A stretch of 64,000 bases of DNA. It comes from Neocallimastix lanati (nom. inval.) (Eukaryota > Neocallimastigomycota > Neocallimastigomycetes > Neocallimastigales > Neocallimastigaceae). Positions 22,591-35,188 of the stretch are shown here, one piece after another (position 1 is the first letter of the stretch; every line of letters starts with the position of its first letter). The stretch is taken from assembly GCA_016946835.1 (NCBI GenBank), contig JACVTC010000174.1:1-64000 (forward strand), in the 5' to 3' direction. A program made the position numbers and the translations under genes. The notes under the pieces are model-generated. The model was not told where the DNA came from. It was given only the letters and a program-made list of their open reading frames with translations, and did not search any database.

Positions 22591-23424
22591 AAATAATTAT
22601 TAAAATCCTTTCAAAATCATAATTACAATTAATTGATAATTAAATTTTTTTATTTAATAAGAAATTCAATATTGAAATTTATTTAATATTTATTGATAGG
22701 GTTAGCTTAAAATATTAAAAAAAATATTTTTTATAAATTTATTTTAAATATTTTTTACTTTATTAAATATTATTAAATAAAATTAAAAGATGTCTTTATT
22801 ATTATATATTAGTATTATAAAATATTAAAAATATGAATGTATTGCATTTCGCATTATTTTTATTTTATATTGTAGTGAATTAATAAATAAATAAAAAATT
22901 TTTATAAAATAAACCAATTATTAAATTAATATATTTTTTAAAAATATATTTAATGTATATTTCATATTTTTAATAAATATTCAAATATACATTTTAAATA
23001 TATATAGATATTTATGTATTATACTACTTATAAAAGAAAATAATTAATATTTTAAATTATTTCTATCAGGCTTTCTAAAAAAACTTTACTATTTGTAAAA
23101 ATAGTAAAGCTCTTTTTGTTAGTTTATTAGATTTGTATAATATAAATATCTAAAATAATTTATTTATTATTTAATAGAAATTTATGTTTAAAAATGTTAT
23201 TGTTATTATTACTATTACTAAAAAAAAAAGTTTTAATATTTATAATTAAATTTTCAAATAATCTTTCCTTATCAGGTTAAATATAATGCTCCTGAGTAAA
23301 AAAGATTTTTGTATTATATAAAATTTATATAAAATATTAGATAAAAAAATATTAAAAAGGAAATAAGAATTTTAAAAAGAATATTTAAAAATAAAATGAA
23401 AAAAAATATAGAATGTAATAATAT
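22591..23424. other. Gene-free AT-rich spacer
   Basis: No coding frame. It contains one perfect hairpin with 11-bp arms CTTTACTATTT/AAATAGTAAAG and a 4-base loop (23084-23109), followed by a T-rich stretch. Otherwise only AT-rich sequence is visible. Confidence 0.6.
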
Positions 23425-24362
23425 AGAAGTACAAGTATATAAAATAAAATAAAATAAAATAAATAGTTGAAATATAAATATGAAGTACAGAATGAATAAA
23501 ATAAAATAAAATAATAGTTGAAATATAAATATGAAGTACAGAATGAATAAAATAAAATAAAATAATAGTTGAAATATAAATATGAAGTACAGAATGAATA
23601 AAATAAAATAAAATAAATAGTTGAAATATAAATATGAAGTACAGAATGAATAAAATAAAATAAAATAATAGTTGAAATATAAATATGAAGTACAGAATGA
23701 ATAAAATAAAATAAATAGTTGAAATATAAATATGAAGTACAGAATGAATAAAATAAAATAAAATAAATAGTTGAAATATAAATATGAAGTACAGATTGAA
23801 TAAAATAAAATAAATAGTTGAAATATAAATATGAAGTACAGATTGAATAAAATAAAATAAATAGTTGAAATATAAATATGAAGTACAGATTGAATAAAAT
23901 AAAATAAATAGTTGAAATATAAATATGAAGTACAGATTGAATAAAATAAAATAAATAGTTGAAATATAAATATGAAGTACAGATTGAATAAAATAAAATA
24001 AAATAAAATATAATAAAATAAAATAAAATAAAATAAATAGTTGAAATATAAATATGAAGTACAGATTGAATAAAATAAAATAAAATAAAATATAATAAAA
24101 TAAAATAAAATAAAATAAATAGTTGAAATATAAATATGAAGTACAGAATGAATAAAATAAAATAAAATAAATAGTTGAAATATAAATATGAAGTACAGAT
24201 TGAATAAAATAAAATAAAATAAAATAAATAGTTGAAATATAAATATGAAGTACAGATTTAATAAAATAAAATAAAATAAAATAAAATAAAATAAAATAAA
24301 ATAAAATAAAATATAATATAATAAAATAAAATAAAATATAATATAATAAAATAAAATAAAAT
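23425..24362 (+). repeat. AT-rich minisatellite, forward arm
   Basis: About 15 copies of a unit with a constant core (AATAGTTGAAATATAAATAT then GAAGTACAGATTGAA) and a spacer of variable numbers of TAAAA. Unit length is roughly 48-85 bp depending on pentamer count. Early copies carry GAATGAA and later ones GATTGAA, so sub-variants are clustered. Confidence 0.92.
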
Positions 24363-27358
24363 ACTATTTATTTTATTTTATTTTATTAAATCTGTACTTT
24401 ATATTTATATTTCTACTATTTATTTTATTTTATTTTATTTTATTTTATTTTATTTTATTTTATTTTATTTTATTTTATTTTATTTTATTTTATTTTATTT
24501 TATTTTATTCAATCTGTACTTTAATATTTATTATTCTACTAATTATTTTATTTTATTTTATTTTATTCAATCTGTACTTTAATATTTATTATTCTACTAA
24601 TTATTTTATTTTATTTTATTTTATTTTATTCAATCTGTACTTTAATATTTATTATTCTACTAATTATTTTATTTTATTTTATTTTATTTTATTCAATCTG
24701 TACTTTAATATTTATTATTCTACTAATTATTTTATTTTATTTTATTTTATTTTATTCAATCTGTACTTTAATATTTATTATTCTACTAATTATTTTATTT
24801 TATTTTATTTTATTCAATCTGTACTTTAATATTTATTATTCTACTATTTATTTTATTTTATTTTATTTTATTTTATTCAATCTGTACTTTAATATTTATT
24901 ATTCTACTATTTATTTTATTTTATTTTATTTTATTCAATCTGTACTTTAATATTTATTATTCTACTAATTATTTTATTTTATTTTATTTTATTTTATTCA
25001 ATCTGTACTTTAATATTTATTATTCTACTATTTATTTTATTTTATTTTATTTTATTTTATTTTATTCAATCTGTACTTTAATATTTATTATTCTACTAAT
25101 TATTTTATTTTATTTTATTTTATTTTATTCAATCTGTACTTTAATATTTATTATTCTACTAATTATTTTATTTTATTTTATTTTATTTTATTTTATTCAA
25201 TCTGTACTTTAATATTTATTATTCTACTATTTATTTTATTTTATTTTATTTTATTTTATTTTATTCAATCTGTACTTTAATATTTATTATTCTACTATTT
25301 ATTTTATTTTATTTTATTTTATTCAATCTGTACTTTAATATTTATTATTCTACTGTTTATTTTATTTTATTTTATTTTATTCAATCTGTACTTTAATATT
25401 TATTATTCTACTAATTATTTTATTTTATTTTATTTTATTTTATTCAATCTGTACTTTAATATTTATTATTCTACTAATTATTTTATTTTATTTTATTTTA
25501 TTTTATTCAATCTGTACTTTAATATTTATTATTCTACTATTTATTTTATTTTATTTTATTTTATTTTATTCAATCTGTACTTTAATATTTATTATTCTAC
25601 TATTTATTTTATTTTATTTTATTTTATTCAATCTGTACTTTAATATTTATTATTCTACTAATTATTTTATTTTATTTTATTTTATTCAATCTGTACTTTA
25701 ATATTTATTATTCTACTAATTATTTTATTTTATTTTATTTTATTTTATTCAATCTGTACTTTAATATTTATTATTCTACTAATTATTTTATTTTATTTTA
25801 TTTTATTTTATTTTATTTTATTCAATCTGTACTTTAATATTTATTATTCTACTAATTATTTTATTTTATTTTATTTTATTCAATCTGTACTTTAATATTT
25901 ATTATTCTACTAATTATTTTATTTTATTTTATTTTATTTTATTCAATCTGTACTTTAATATTTATTATTCTACTAATTATTTTATTTTATTTTATTTTAT
26001 TTTATTCAATCTGTACTTATATTTATATTCTACTATTTATTTTATTTTATTTTATTTTATTCAATCTGTACTTATATTTATTATTCTACTAATTATTTTA
26101 TTTTATTTTATTTTATTTTATTTTATTCAATCTGTACTTTAATATTTATTATTCTACTAATTATTTTATTTTATTTTATTTTATTTTATTTTATTCAATC
26201 TGTACTTTAATATTTATTATTCTACTAATTATTTTATTTTATTTTATTTTATTTTATTCAATCTGTACTTTAATATTTATTATTCTACTAATTATTTTAT
26301 TTTATTTTATTTTATTCAATCTGTACTTTAATATTTATTATTCTACTAATTATTTTATTTTATTTTATTTTATTTTATTCAATCTGTACTTTAATATTTA
26401 TTATTCTACTGTTTATTTTATTTTATTTTATTTTATTCAATCTGTACTTTAATATTTATTATTCTACTAATTATTTTATTTTATTTTATTTTATTTTATT
26501 TTATTCAATCTGTACTTTAATATTTATTATTCTACTAATTATTTTATTTTATTTTATTTTATTTTATTTTATTTTATTTTATTTTATTTTATTTTATTTT
26601 ATTTTATTTTATTTTATTTTATTTTATTTTATTTTATTTTATTTTATTTTATTAAATATGTACTTTAATATTTATTATTCTACTGTTTATTTTATTTTAT
26701 TTTATTTTATTTTATTTTATTCAATCTGTACTTTAATATTTATTATTCTACTATTTATTTTATTTTATTTTATTTTATTCAATCTGTACTTTAATATTTA
26801 TATTCTACTATTTATTTTATTTTATTTTATTTTATTCAATCTGTACTTATATTTATATTCTACTATTTATTTTATTTTATTTTATTTTATTCAATCTGTA
26901 CTTATATTTATATTCTACTATTTATTTTATTTTATTTTATTTTATTCAATCTGTACTTATATTTATATTCTACTATTTATTTTATTTTATTTTATTCAAT
27001 CTGTACTTATATTTATATTCTACTATTTATTTTATTTTATTTTATTCAATCTGTACTTATATTTATATTCTACTATTTATTTTATTTTATTTTATTCAAT
27101 CTGTACTTATATTTATATTCTACTATTTATTTTATTTTATTTTATTCAATCTGTACTTATATTTATATTCTACTATTTATTTTATTTTATTTTATTCAAT
27201 CTGTACTTATATTTATATTCTACTATTTATTTTATTTTATTTTATTCAATCTGTACTTATATTTATATTCTACTATTTATTTTATTTTATTTTATTCAAT
27301 CTGTACTTATATTTATATTCTACTATTTATTTTATTTTATTTTATTTTATTTTATTTT
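24363..27358 (-). repeat. AT-rich minisatellite, inverted arm
   Basis: The same unit on the opposite strand (TTCAATCTGTACTTTAATAT, TTATTATTCTACTA, then TTTTA pentamers), about 50 copies. The switch from the forward arm occurs within pure pentamer sequence at about 24362. From about 26900 to 27340 the units are perfect 50-bp copies using the shorter form TGTACTTATATTTATATTC. The long open frame over this end is a by-product of the repeat. Confidence 0.92.
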
Positions 27359-27515
27359 GTATACTTGTACTTACTATTGCATTCTTTATTTATTTATTTT
27401 TTTTTTACAAATAATTGAAAAACTAATTTTTCAAAATTAGTATTTAGAATAATATTGGTTAATTAATATAATAATTTTAATTATATAATTAAAAAATATT
27501 TATAAAAATATAGAA

Positions 27516-28570
27516 ATGGAAAAAAATCTTATTATTGATATAAGTGAGTCTAACAAAGGAAAAAAATAAATTATTATTAATAAAAAATATAAATTTAATT
27601 TTTCATATATAAGAAAAGATAATTCAAAAGTTTATGTACAGAAATAAATGTAAATCTTTCATTATTTTAAATGATAAGAAAGAAATCTTAAAATATGATA
27701 GGTCACATAGTCATCCTGAAAAAGAATACGATGTATCTCTATCTATAATGAAACATAAAATTAAAGATGGAATTGAAAAAAAGTTCAATTCCTTATGGTA
27801 TAAAAATAAAACCCCTATATAATAAAATTTCTAAAGAAATGAGATTTATATGTTCAGAATATAATTCAATTAAATCCCAAATATCAAGAAATTTAAATAA
27901 AAACTACAATCCAATGTAACAACATTTACTGAAATTCCTAATGAATCTAAATATTATAAAACAAAGTGAGGTGAAAATTTTATGATATTCAAAAAATATT
28001 AATTTAATAATTTTTCAATCTCCTTTTCAAGTAAAATTATTTAGGGAATATAATGATGATATATTTGTTGATGGTACATTTTTTATTGCCCCTAAATTTA
28101 GTTATCAAATATTTATTACAAGAACTTACGCTAAAGAATTAGATAGTTTTTACATTACTTCTTCTGCAATATTACAAAATAAAGAACAAGAAATATATAA
28201 AATATTTAAAAAATTAAAAGAAAAAAATGCTAATACATGTAACAATAATATTATAATTACAGAATCAATAGTTATTTAAATAATTCATTTCTAACAATAC
28301 CATCTTATTATAAATTAATAGATAAATTAAATGATCTTGAACATTTACCATATTATGATTATCAAGGAAAAATAAGAGGAATTTAGAAAATAAAAAAAGA
28401 GCAATAAATAAAGCTGATGAAATCAGTGTCTTAATTGAACGCTACAAAAATATTGAAACCAAGTTAATTGATACTAAATGTGATAGAAATAATACTATTA
28501 ATTTGTGGTTTGATTGTTTAACTGTTTTAAATAATATAATTATAATTATTATTTTTTTTAATAACATTTA
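27516..28570 (+). pseudogene. FLYWCH/MULE transposase pseudogene, copy 2
   Basis: It is clearly related to copy 1: MEKNLIIDISESNKGK, the FLYWCH part NKCKSFIILNDKKEI and SHSHPEKEY, then EYNDDIFVDGTFFIAP with the first catalytic Asp of MULE transposases and a C-terminal piece (ADEISVLIERYKNIETKLI). Several in-frame stops and shifts interrupt it, and the central part containing the second catalytic Asp is missing compared with copy 1 (material between about 28240 and 28265). It lies just past the minisatellite, in the same orientation as copy 1. It is a plain decayed DNA transposon gene. Confidence 0.8.
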
Positions 28571-29457
28571 AATAAAAGAATCATTATTAATAATATTTAT
28601 ATTTTTAATAACATTTATATTTTTATATAATTTTTTTATTAATAGCATTTAAATAAAAGAATTAAAATCATAAAATCTAACCATTATATGATTTATTTAA
28701 TTATTCACTTAATAATTAATTTAAAATTTGAAATAACTAAATAATACAATAAAATAATATTATGTAGCATAAAATATCTATAGCCACAAATTTATATATA
28801 TCACGTGAAAAATTGGCGTAATGCAACCTCCCCAATAATATTTATAAATAAATAGTATAATAAATAGTTTTCAATAATAATAATATAAACAAAACATAAT
28901 TTAATATAAAATAAAAAATTTATTCTAGAATATATATATTCAATATTTACTTTATTTTATGTATTTATGTAAACGACTATTATATTTTAAAAAGCAAATT
29001 TCTTAAATTAAGTGTTAATAATAATTATTAATACAAAACAATATTAAAGGTATTATTATATGTGTCTTTCTACCCATAGTTGGCTAATAATTATAATAAT
29101 AATAATAATTACAAATATTAATAAAAATTATATTTATATTTTAAAATTAATATATATTTTTTAAAGATTCAATGATTGGATAAAATTAAAAAACTATTTA
29201 TTTTGAAGTTTATTTTTATTTTTTTTTTTTAATTAAATTATTGTATATCATATTAATATATTAGTAAATTATTACTAAAATAAAGTCATATTTTTAAAAT
29301 TTATTATTTGACGATAGAATATATAATAAATCAATAGAATTTGTGAAATTGTATATTAAAAATTAAATAGAAAAAACTAATGTATATTCTGTCTCTTATT
29401 CATTATTATTCAGTAATTTATTTATATTTAAATATATATATTTTTTATTTAATATAA
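28571..29457. other. Gene-free AT-rich spacer
   Basis: Nothing coding is visible. A slightly GC-richer patch at about 28798-28835 (TCACGTGAAAAATTGGCGTA) stands alone without matching neighbours. Confidence 0.6.
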
Positions 29458-32435
29458 ATGGCCGAAACTAAATATGAAATTCTGGTTAATTAAAAACTTG
29501 TTGAACAAATTTTAAATAAACCAGTAAAGTTTATTGTTCCAGATAACAACCTTGAAAAAAAAGATATTAGGAATAACAAAAAGTTTATTTGATTATGGTA
29601 TTAAAAAATAAAAAATATTTAAAAAATATTATCAAAAATTATTTAATAATGTAATATTAAATTAAAATTCAAATAAAAATAATAATAAATTTTAATAAAT
29701 GAAATAATATATATTTAATATCAATTAAATTTATAAAATATCAGGACTTAGAAATAAAAAAAAAAAATTCTTCTTATCTTCTTGAAGAATTATATATTGA
29801 AGGATTTGATAATGACCAAATTTAGGAAGAAATTCAAAATGTTCCATTAATTGAACAATTCAATGATATTTCAAATGATATTATTGAGTGTGATTTGAAA
29901 ATGTCAGAAGATGAGAAAGAAAATGAAGTAAATGAGAATAATAATGAATTAGAAGATAATAAAGATGATGAAATAGAGTATGTAGATAATATAAATAAAG
30001 AAGAAGAAAATGAAAATGAAAATGAAAATGAAAATGAAAATTAAAATGAAAATGAAAATTAAAATGAAAATGAAAATGAAAATGAAAATGAAAATGAAAA
30101 TGAAAATGAAAATGAAAATGAAAATGAAAATGAAAATGAAAATGAAAATGAAAATGAAAATGAAAATGAAAATGAAAATGAAAATGAAAATGAAAATGAA
30201 AATGAAAATGAAAATGAAAATGAAAATGAAAATGAAAATGAAAATGAAAATGAAAATGAAAATGAAAATGAAAATGAAAATGAAAATGAAAATGAAAATG
30301 AAAATGAAAATGAAAATGAAAATGAAAATGAAAATGAAAATGAAAATGAAAATGAAAATGAAAATGAAAATGAAAATGAAAATGAAAATGAAAATGAAAA
30401 TGAAAATGAAAATGAAAATGAAAATGAAAATGAAATGAAAATGAAAATGAAAATGAAAATGAAAATGAAAATGAAAATGAAAATGAAAATGAAAATGAAA
30501 ATGAAAATGAAAATGAAATGAAAATGAAAATGAAAATGAAAATGAAAATGAAAATGAAAATGAAAATGAAAATGAAAATGAAAATGAAAATGAAAATGAA
30601 AATGAAAATGAAATGAAAATGAAAATGAAAATGAAAATGAAAATGAAAATGAAAATGAAAATGAAAATGAAAATGAAAATGAAAATGAAAATGAAAATGA
30701 AAATGAAAATGAAAATGAAAATGAAAATGAAAATGAAAATGAAAATGAAATGAAAATGAAAATGAAAATGAAAATGAAAATGAAAATGAAAATGAAAATG
30801 AAAATGAAAATGAAAATGAAAATGAAAATGAAAATGAAAATGAAAATGAAAATGAAATGAAAATGAAAATGAAAATGAAAATGAAAATGAAAATGAAAAT
30901 GAAAATGAAAATGAAAATGAAATGAAAATGAAAATGAAAATGAAAATGAAAATGAAAATGAAAATGAAAATGAAAATGAAAATGAAAATGAAAATGAAAA
31001 TGAAAATGAAAATGAAAATGAAAATGAAAATGAAAATGAAAATGAAAATGAAAATGAAAATGAAAATGAAAATGAAAATGAAAATGAAAATGAAAATGAA
31101 AATGAAAATGAAAATGAAAATGAAAATGAAAATGAAAATGAAAATGAAAATGATATACTAGATGATGAAGATATTAGTGAAGACGACAAGGATAATAAAG
31201 TAAAGTCAAAAAATATAAAAAAAAAACAGTAGTTGATGATTATTATTTTTCATATAGAGAAATGGAAGCTTTTGCTGGAGATTTGAAAGAAAAGATATAT
31301 TACTTAGTAGAAGATTTAATAATGAAAAAAATAGTGAAGAAGATGAAAATGATGAAGGAATAGCAGATGAAGATTATGGATATATGAATTTCGGTCACGG
31401 TAATTATAAAAATAATTATTTATAGAATAACTTAATATATTATAATTTATGTAGTTACGAATAAATGAATGAATGAATAAACAAAAATAAATATATATAT
31501 ATATATTTATAAAGAAAAGAAAAGAAAGGTAAATTATAATCTATTTATTAATTAATACTAATATTTTTTTTTTATTTTTCATTAATATATATATATATAT
31601 ATATATTAATTAAATATCAAATATTATGTCAAATTAAATATTTAAAATATTTTAATTATAAACTAGATCTTGATGATGATATAGAAATTAGATATGAAGA
31701 TTTTTTTACACTACCAGAAGAATATGAAAAGAATAAGGGAAAAAGGAAAGATCTTGATCAGGATAATGAAAAAAATATTAATACTTTAAAACCAATTTAT
31801 GATCCAAATAAACAGTTTGAACTATTTGAAGAATAGAAGAAGCAATTTTTATCTGAAGTTTATGAAAAATGAATATCTTAGACAAACCGTAGGAGAACAT
31901 CAAAGTTAAAAAGAAATAGAGTTAGAAAAACATCATCAAGAAATTGATGAATTTTTTAAGAAATTATGTCTGAATTTAAAAGGCTTAAGTAACTGGAACT
32001 CTGCTCTAAAACCTGCTAAGATGGAAATGATTGTTGTTAGTAATGTTCCTTCCATTCAAATGGATGAAGTTCTTCCTATTCATGAATCAGAAAATACCCT
32101 TTTGGCTCCAGAAGAAGCCTATGAAAAGCCAAAAGCAGATGTTAAAGGTGAAACTGAAATTGATAGTAATGAAAAGAAGAGACAAAGGGCCAGGAGAAGA
32201 AAGATTAAGAAGATAGAAAGAAAGCAAAAAGAAAAGGAATTAAAAGGTTCGATCGAAGATTTTGCCAAATAGTATAAATCAAAAATATGGTAATAAAAAA
32301 AAACAAGTGTTAGAAACCTTAACTGGTAATAAGAATGTTACTATTATTTCGAATAGTTCATTAAACTTGCCAGGCAGGAAAAAAAAGAAGAGACATAGTG
32401 CAAATGTTATATCTTCCTCTGGAGGAAAAGTTTAA
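29458..32435 (+). pseudogene. MPP10: Decayed MPP10 gene (U3 snoRNP / small-subunit processome protein)
   Basis: MPP10 works in the nucleolus with Imp3 and Imp4 on U3 snoRNA during 18S rRNA processing. Collinear matches to the family are: an N-terminal helix (ITKSLFDYG), LEELYIEGFDNDQI, then an acidic stretch, VDDYYFSYREMEAFAGDL, YEDFFTLPEEY, and the C-terminal MEMIVVSNVPSIQMDEVLPI ... TLLAPEEAYEKPKADVKGE followed by a basic tail (RQRARRRKIKKIERKQKEKE). Two introns remain recognisable (29598-29744 and 31400-31666). It is broken: a shift in the A-run at about 29756, TAG where DQIW would be expected (29821), further stops near 31228, 31834 and 31870, and loss of the conserved core between FELFEE and the LSEVYEK segment. 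The acidic stretch is swollen by a hexanucleotide tract. A functional copy should exist elsewhere in the genome. Confidence 0.82.
30007..31151 (+). repeat. AAAATG hexanucleotide tract (about 1.1 kb) in the MPP10 acidic segment
   Basis: About 190 head-to-tail copies of AAAATG; in the MPP10 frame they encode Glu-Asn repeats, continuous with the upstream EEENEN. Two AAAATT variants sit near the left end, and about six 5-bp units (AAATG), near 30433, 30515, 30611, 30749, 30855 and 30921, each change the frame. Long Met-Lys and Ser-Phe/His-Phe frames over this tract are by-products. Confidence 0.95.
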
Positions 32436-33011
32436 TTCAATGAAAATAGACAAATATCATTAAAATTGTAGATAATATATATATATATATTTATATATAT
32501 TCATACATAAAATTAATATTAAAAAAATAATATTATTAAAAAAATATATTTTTAAAATTTATTTATTATTATAATTTTTTTATTTTGTTTTATTTATTTA
32601 TTTATATTTTATTTATTTATTTGTTAATTTTACAATAATTTTATATATAGTTTTATCATATCCATATATAAATTTTATTTTATTTTATTTTATTTTATCT
32701 TTTATAAATTATAATAAAAAATATTTAATTAACAATCCTTAATAATAATAATAATAAAATTTAAAATTAAAAAAAAAAAATAAATAATAAATATATATAA
32801 TACAAAAAAAAAATTAGAAAAATAAAGATATTAATTTTTCCTTTCATAATAAAATTAAGATTAAAAGAATTTCTCTGAGTTATTTTTAAGTTTATCCTAT
32901 AAATCTTTATTTGATCTAAATTATATTATTAATTGGTATAAATATGAATATTAATATTATTTATAATATGTTATTTTTGTAATAATAATTTATTATTTAA
33001 AATATTCATTC

Positions 33012-33053
<42 letters not shown>

Positions 33054-33482
33054 ATTTTAAATATTAAATAATATTTAAAAATATAATAAAAATAAAAATA
33101 TAGAAATATATAGAAATATAGGAAATATTTAATGTAATATAATAATAAAATTATGATTTGAAATCTTTTTAATTATGATTAAAACTATTATATTACTTTT
33201 AAATATCAATTAAATTATATAATACATAATCAAATAATAAAGTATAATTATGGGTAATAATATTAATATATATAATATAATGTTTCTAAATTTTTAAATT
33301 ATAAACTTAAAAATTTTATTATTATTTTATTAATTTAAATTATATTTAATATATAAAAATAAATAAATAATAAATTATCTTCAACAATTAAATAAAAAAA
33401 AAAAAAAGTTTATTTTTTTTGAGTTTTAATGAAACAAAATTTATAGAGAAAGTGATAAATATATATATGCTTCCATTATAAG
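32436..33482. other. Spacer upstream of the receptor gene
   Basis: AT-rich, gene-free, with short (TTTTA) and (TTTA) runs near 32600-32700 and a poly-T tract at 33018-33048. The receptor promoter must lie here, but I see no defined motif beyond generic TATA-like sequence. Confidence 0.5.
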
Positions 33483-35136
33483 ATGATATTTTCAAAAGAT
33501 TATAAAAAAATTAGAAAAATAACATTTATATATATATATATATATATGTTTATTTTAGTATCTTTATCAAAAAAGGTATATTCAAATGGTATAAATGTTT
33601 CTAATGAAGATGAATTAAACAATGCATTAAATCAAAATTATACAGACATAATTATTACATCTTCATTTTCGATAAAAAATAATTATTGTTTTTTTCCAGG
33701 AGATAACAATAGTATAAATATTAGTGGAATAACAAATGATATTATTTTAACTATTGAAAATGAAGATATTGAGCTTCAATTTAAGGAATATGATTATATC
33801 GAGATAAAAAATTTAACCTTTAATGGAAACATTCATATTATTAACTGTTATTATACTAATATAGTAAATATAAAATTTAATGGTGTATTTTTTGGAGATA
33901 ATGATGATTTTTATTTTATAACATTTAAAAATATTGAATATATTAATTCTCAACATAAAATATCAGATTATGGATTTATTTTTTATAATAGCTTAGTATC
34001 AATAACAGGTTCAAAATTTATCGGAAGTAAATCTATATCAAAATATATATTATATTCGGAGTCAAATTCTGAAATTGGTTATTATACATCATTAAGTATT
34101 AATAATTCTTATTTTTCAGGGGAATACATGTGTGGTATTATTGAATCTTTAATGACAATATCATCTATTACAAATACAGATTTTGCTAATGCTGTTGCTT
34201 TAAATGGGTTTGTTGCCGATTCATTTTAATATAATCAATATTTTTTAAAAATTAAAGAAAAGTTATTAATTTCATTTATTTTATTTATTTTTCAATTAAA
34301 AAGATCAGTATTTAATGATAAAAAAGGAATATTATATGTTTATGGTTGTAAACTTATTAATAATTATTCATATGATTCAGGTGGAATATTTTATTCAGAA
34401 AGTTTTGAAATGGTTACTGGCTTTAATTTATATATATCAAATTCAACTGCCATACATAATGTATGATATTGTAATAAATTCAATTAAAAAAAAAAAAATT
34501 ATTTTATTTTATTTTATTTTATTTTATTTTTATTAATACTTTACTCTTTTATATTATTTCATTATTTATTTTATTTTATTTTATTTTATTTTATTTTATT
34601 TTTATTAATACTTTACTCTTTTATATTACTTCATTATTTATTTTATTTTATTTTATTTTATTTTATTTTATTTTATTTTATTTTATTTTATTTTATTCAA
34701 TCTGTACTTTAATATTTATTATTATACTATTTATTTTATTTTATTCAATCTGTACTTTAATATTTATTATTCTACTATTTATTTTATTTTATTTTATTTT
34801 ATTTTATTTTATTCAATCTGTACTTTAATATTTATTATTCTACTATTTATTTTATTTTATTTTATTTTATTCAATCTGTACTTTAATATTTATTATTCTA
34901 CTGTTTATTTTATTTTATTTTATTTTATTTTATTCAATCTGTACTTTAATATTTATTATTCTACTATTTATTTTATTTTATTTTATTTTATTTTATTTTA
35001 TTCAATCTGTACTTTAATATTTATTATTCTACTATTTATTTTACTTTATTTTATTTTATTTTATTTTATTTTATTTTTATTTTTATTAATACTTTACTTT
35101 TTTAAATTACTTCACTATTTATTTTATTTTATTTTA

Positions 35137-35188
<52 letters not shown>

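Noticed and set aside
23425-27358. Telomere or centromere satellite
   Set aside because: Units resemble neither known fungal telomere repeats nor a uniform centromere satellite, and ordinary genes lie within a few kb on the right.
26658-27440. A 260-residue Phe/Tyr/Ile-rich open frame
   Set aside because: It follows the minisatellite exactly (50-bp period, unit not a multiple of three), with no start context and no domain.
30059-31189. A 376-residue Ser-Phe/His-Phe/Ile-Phe open frame (minus strand) and long Met-Lys frames (plus strand)
   Set aside because: They are readings of the AAAATG tract in the wrong frames; the flanking MPP10 frame is Glu-Asn on the plus strand.
34315-34536. A 73-residue open frame within the receptor gene
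   Set aside because: It is an out-of-frame reading of exon 2 running into the intron.
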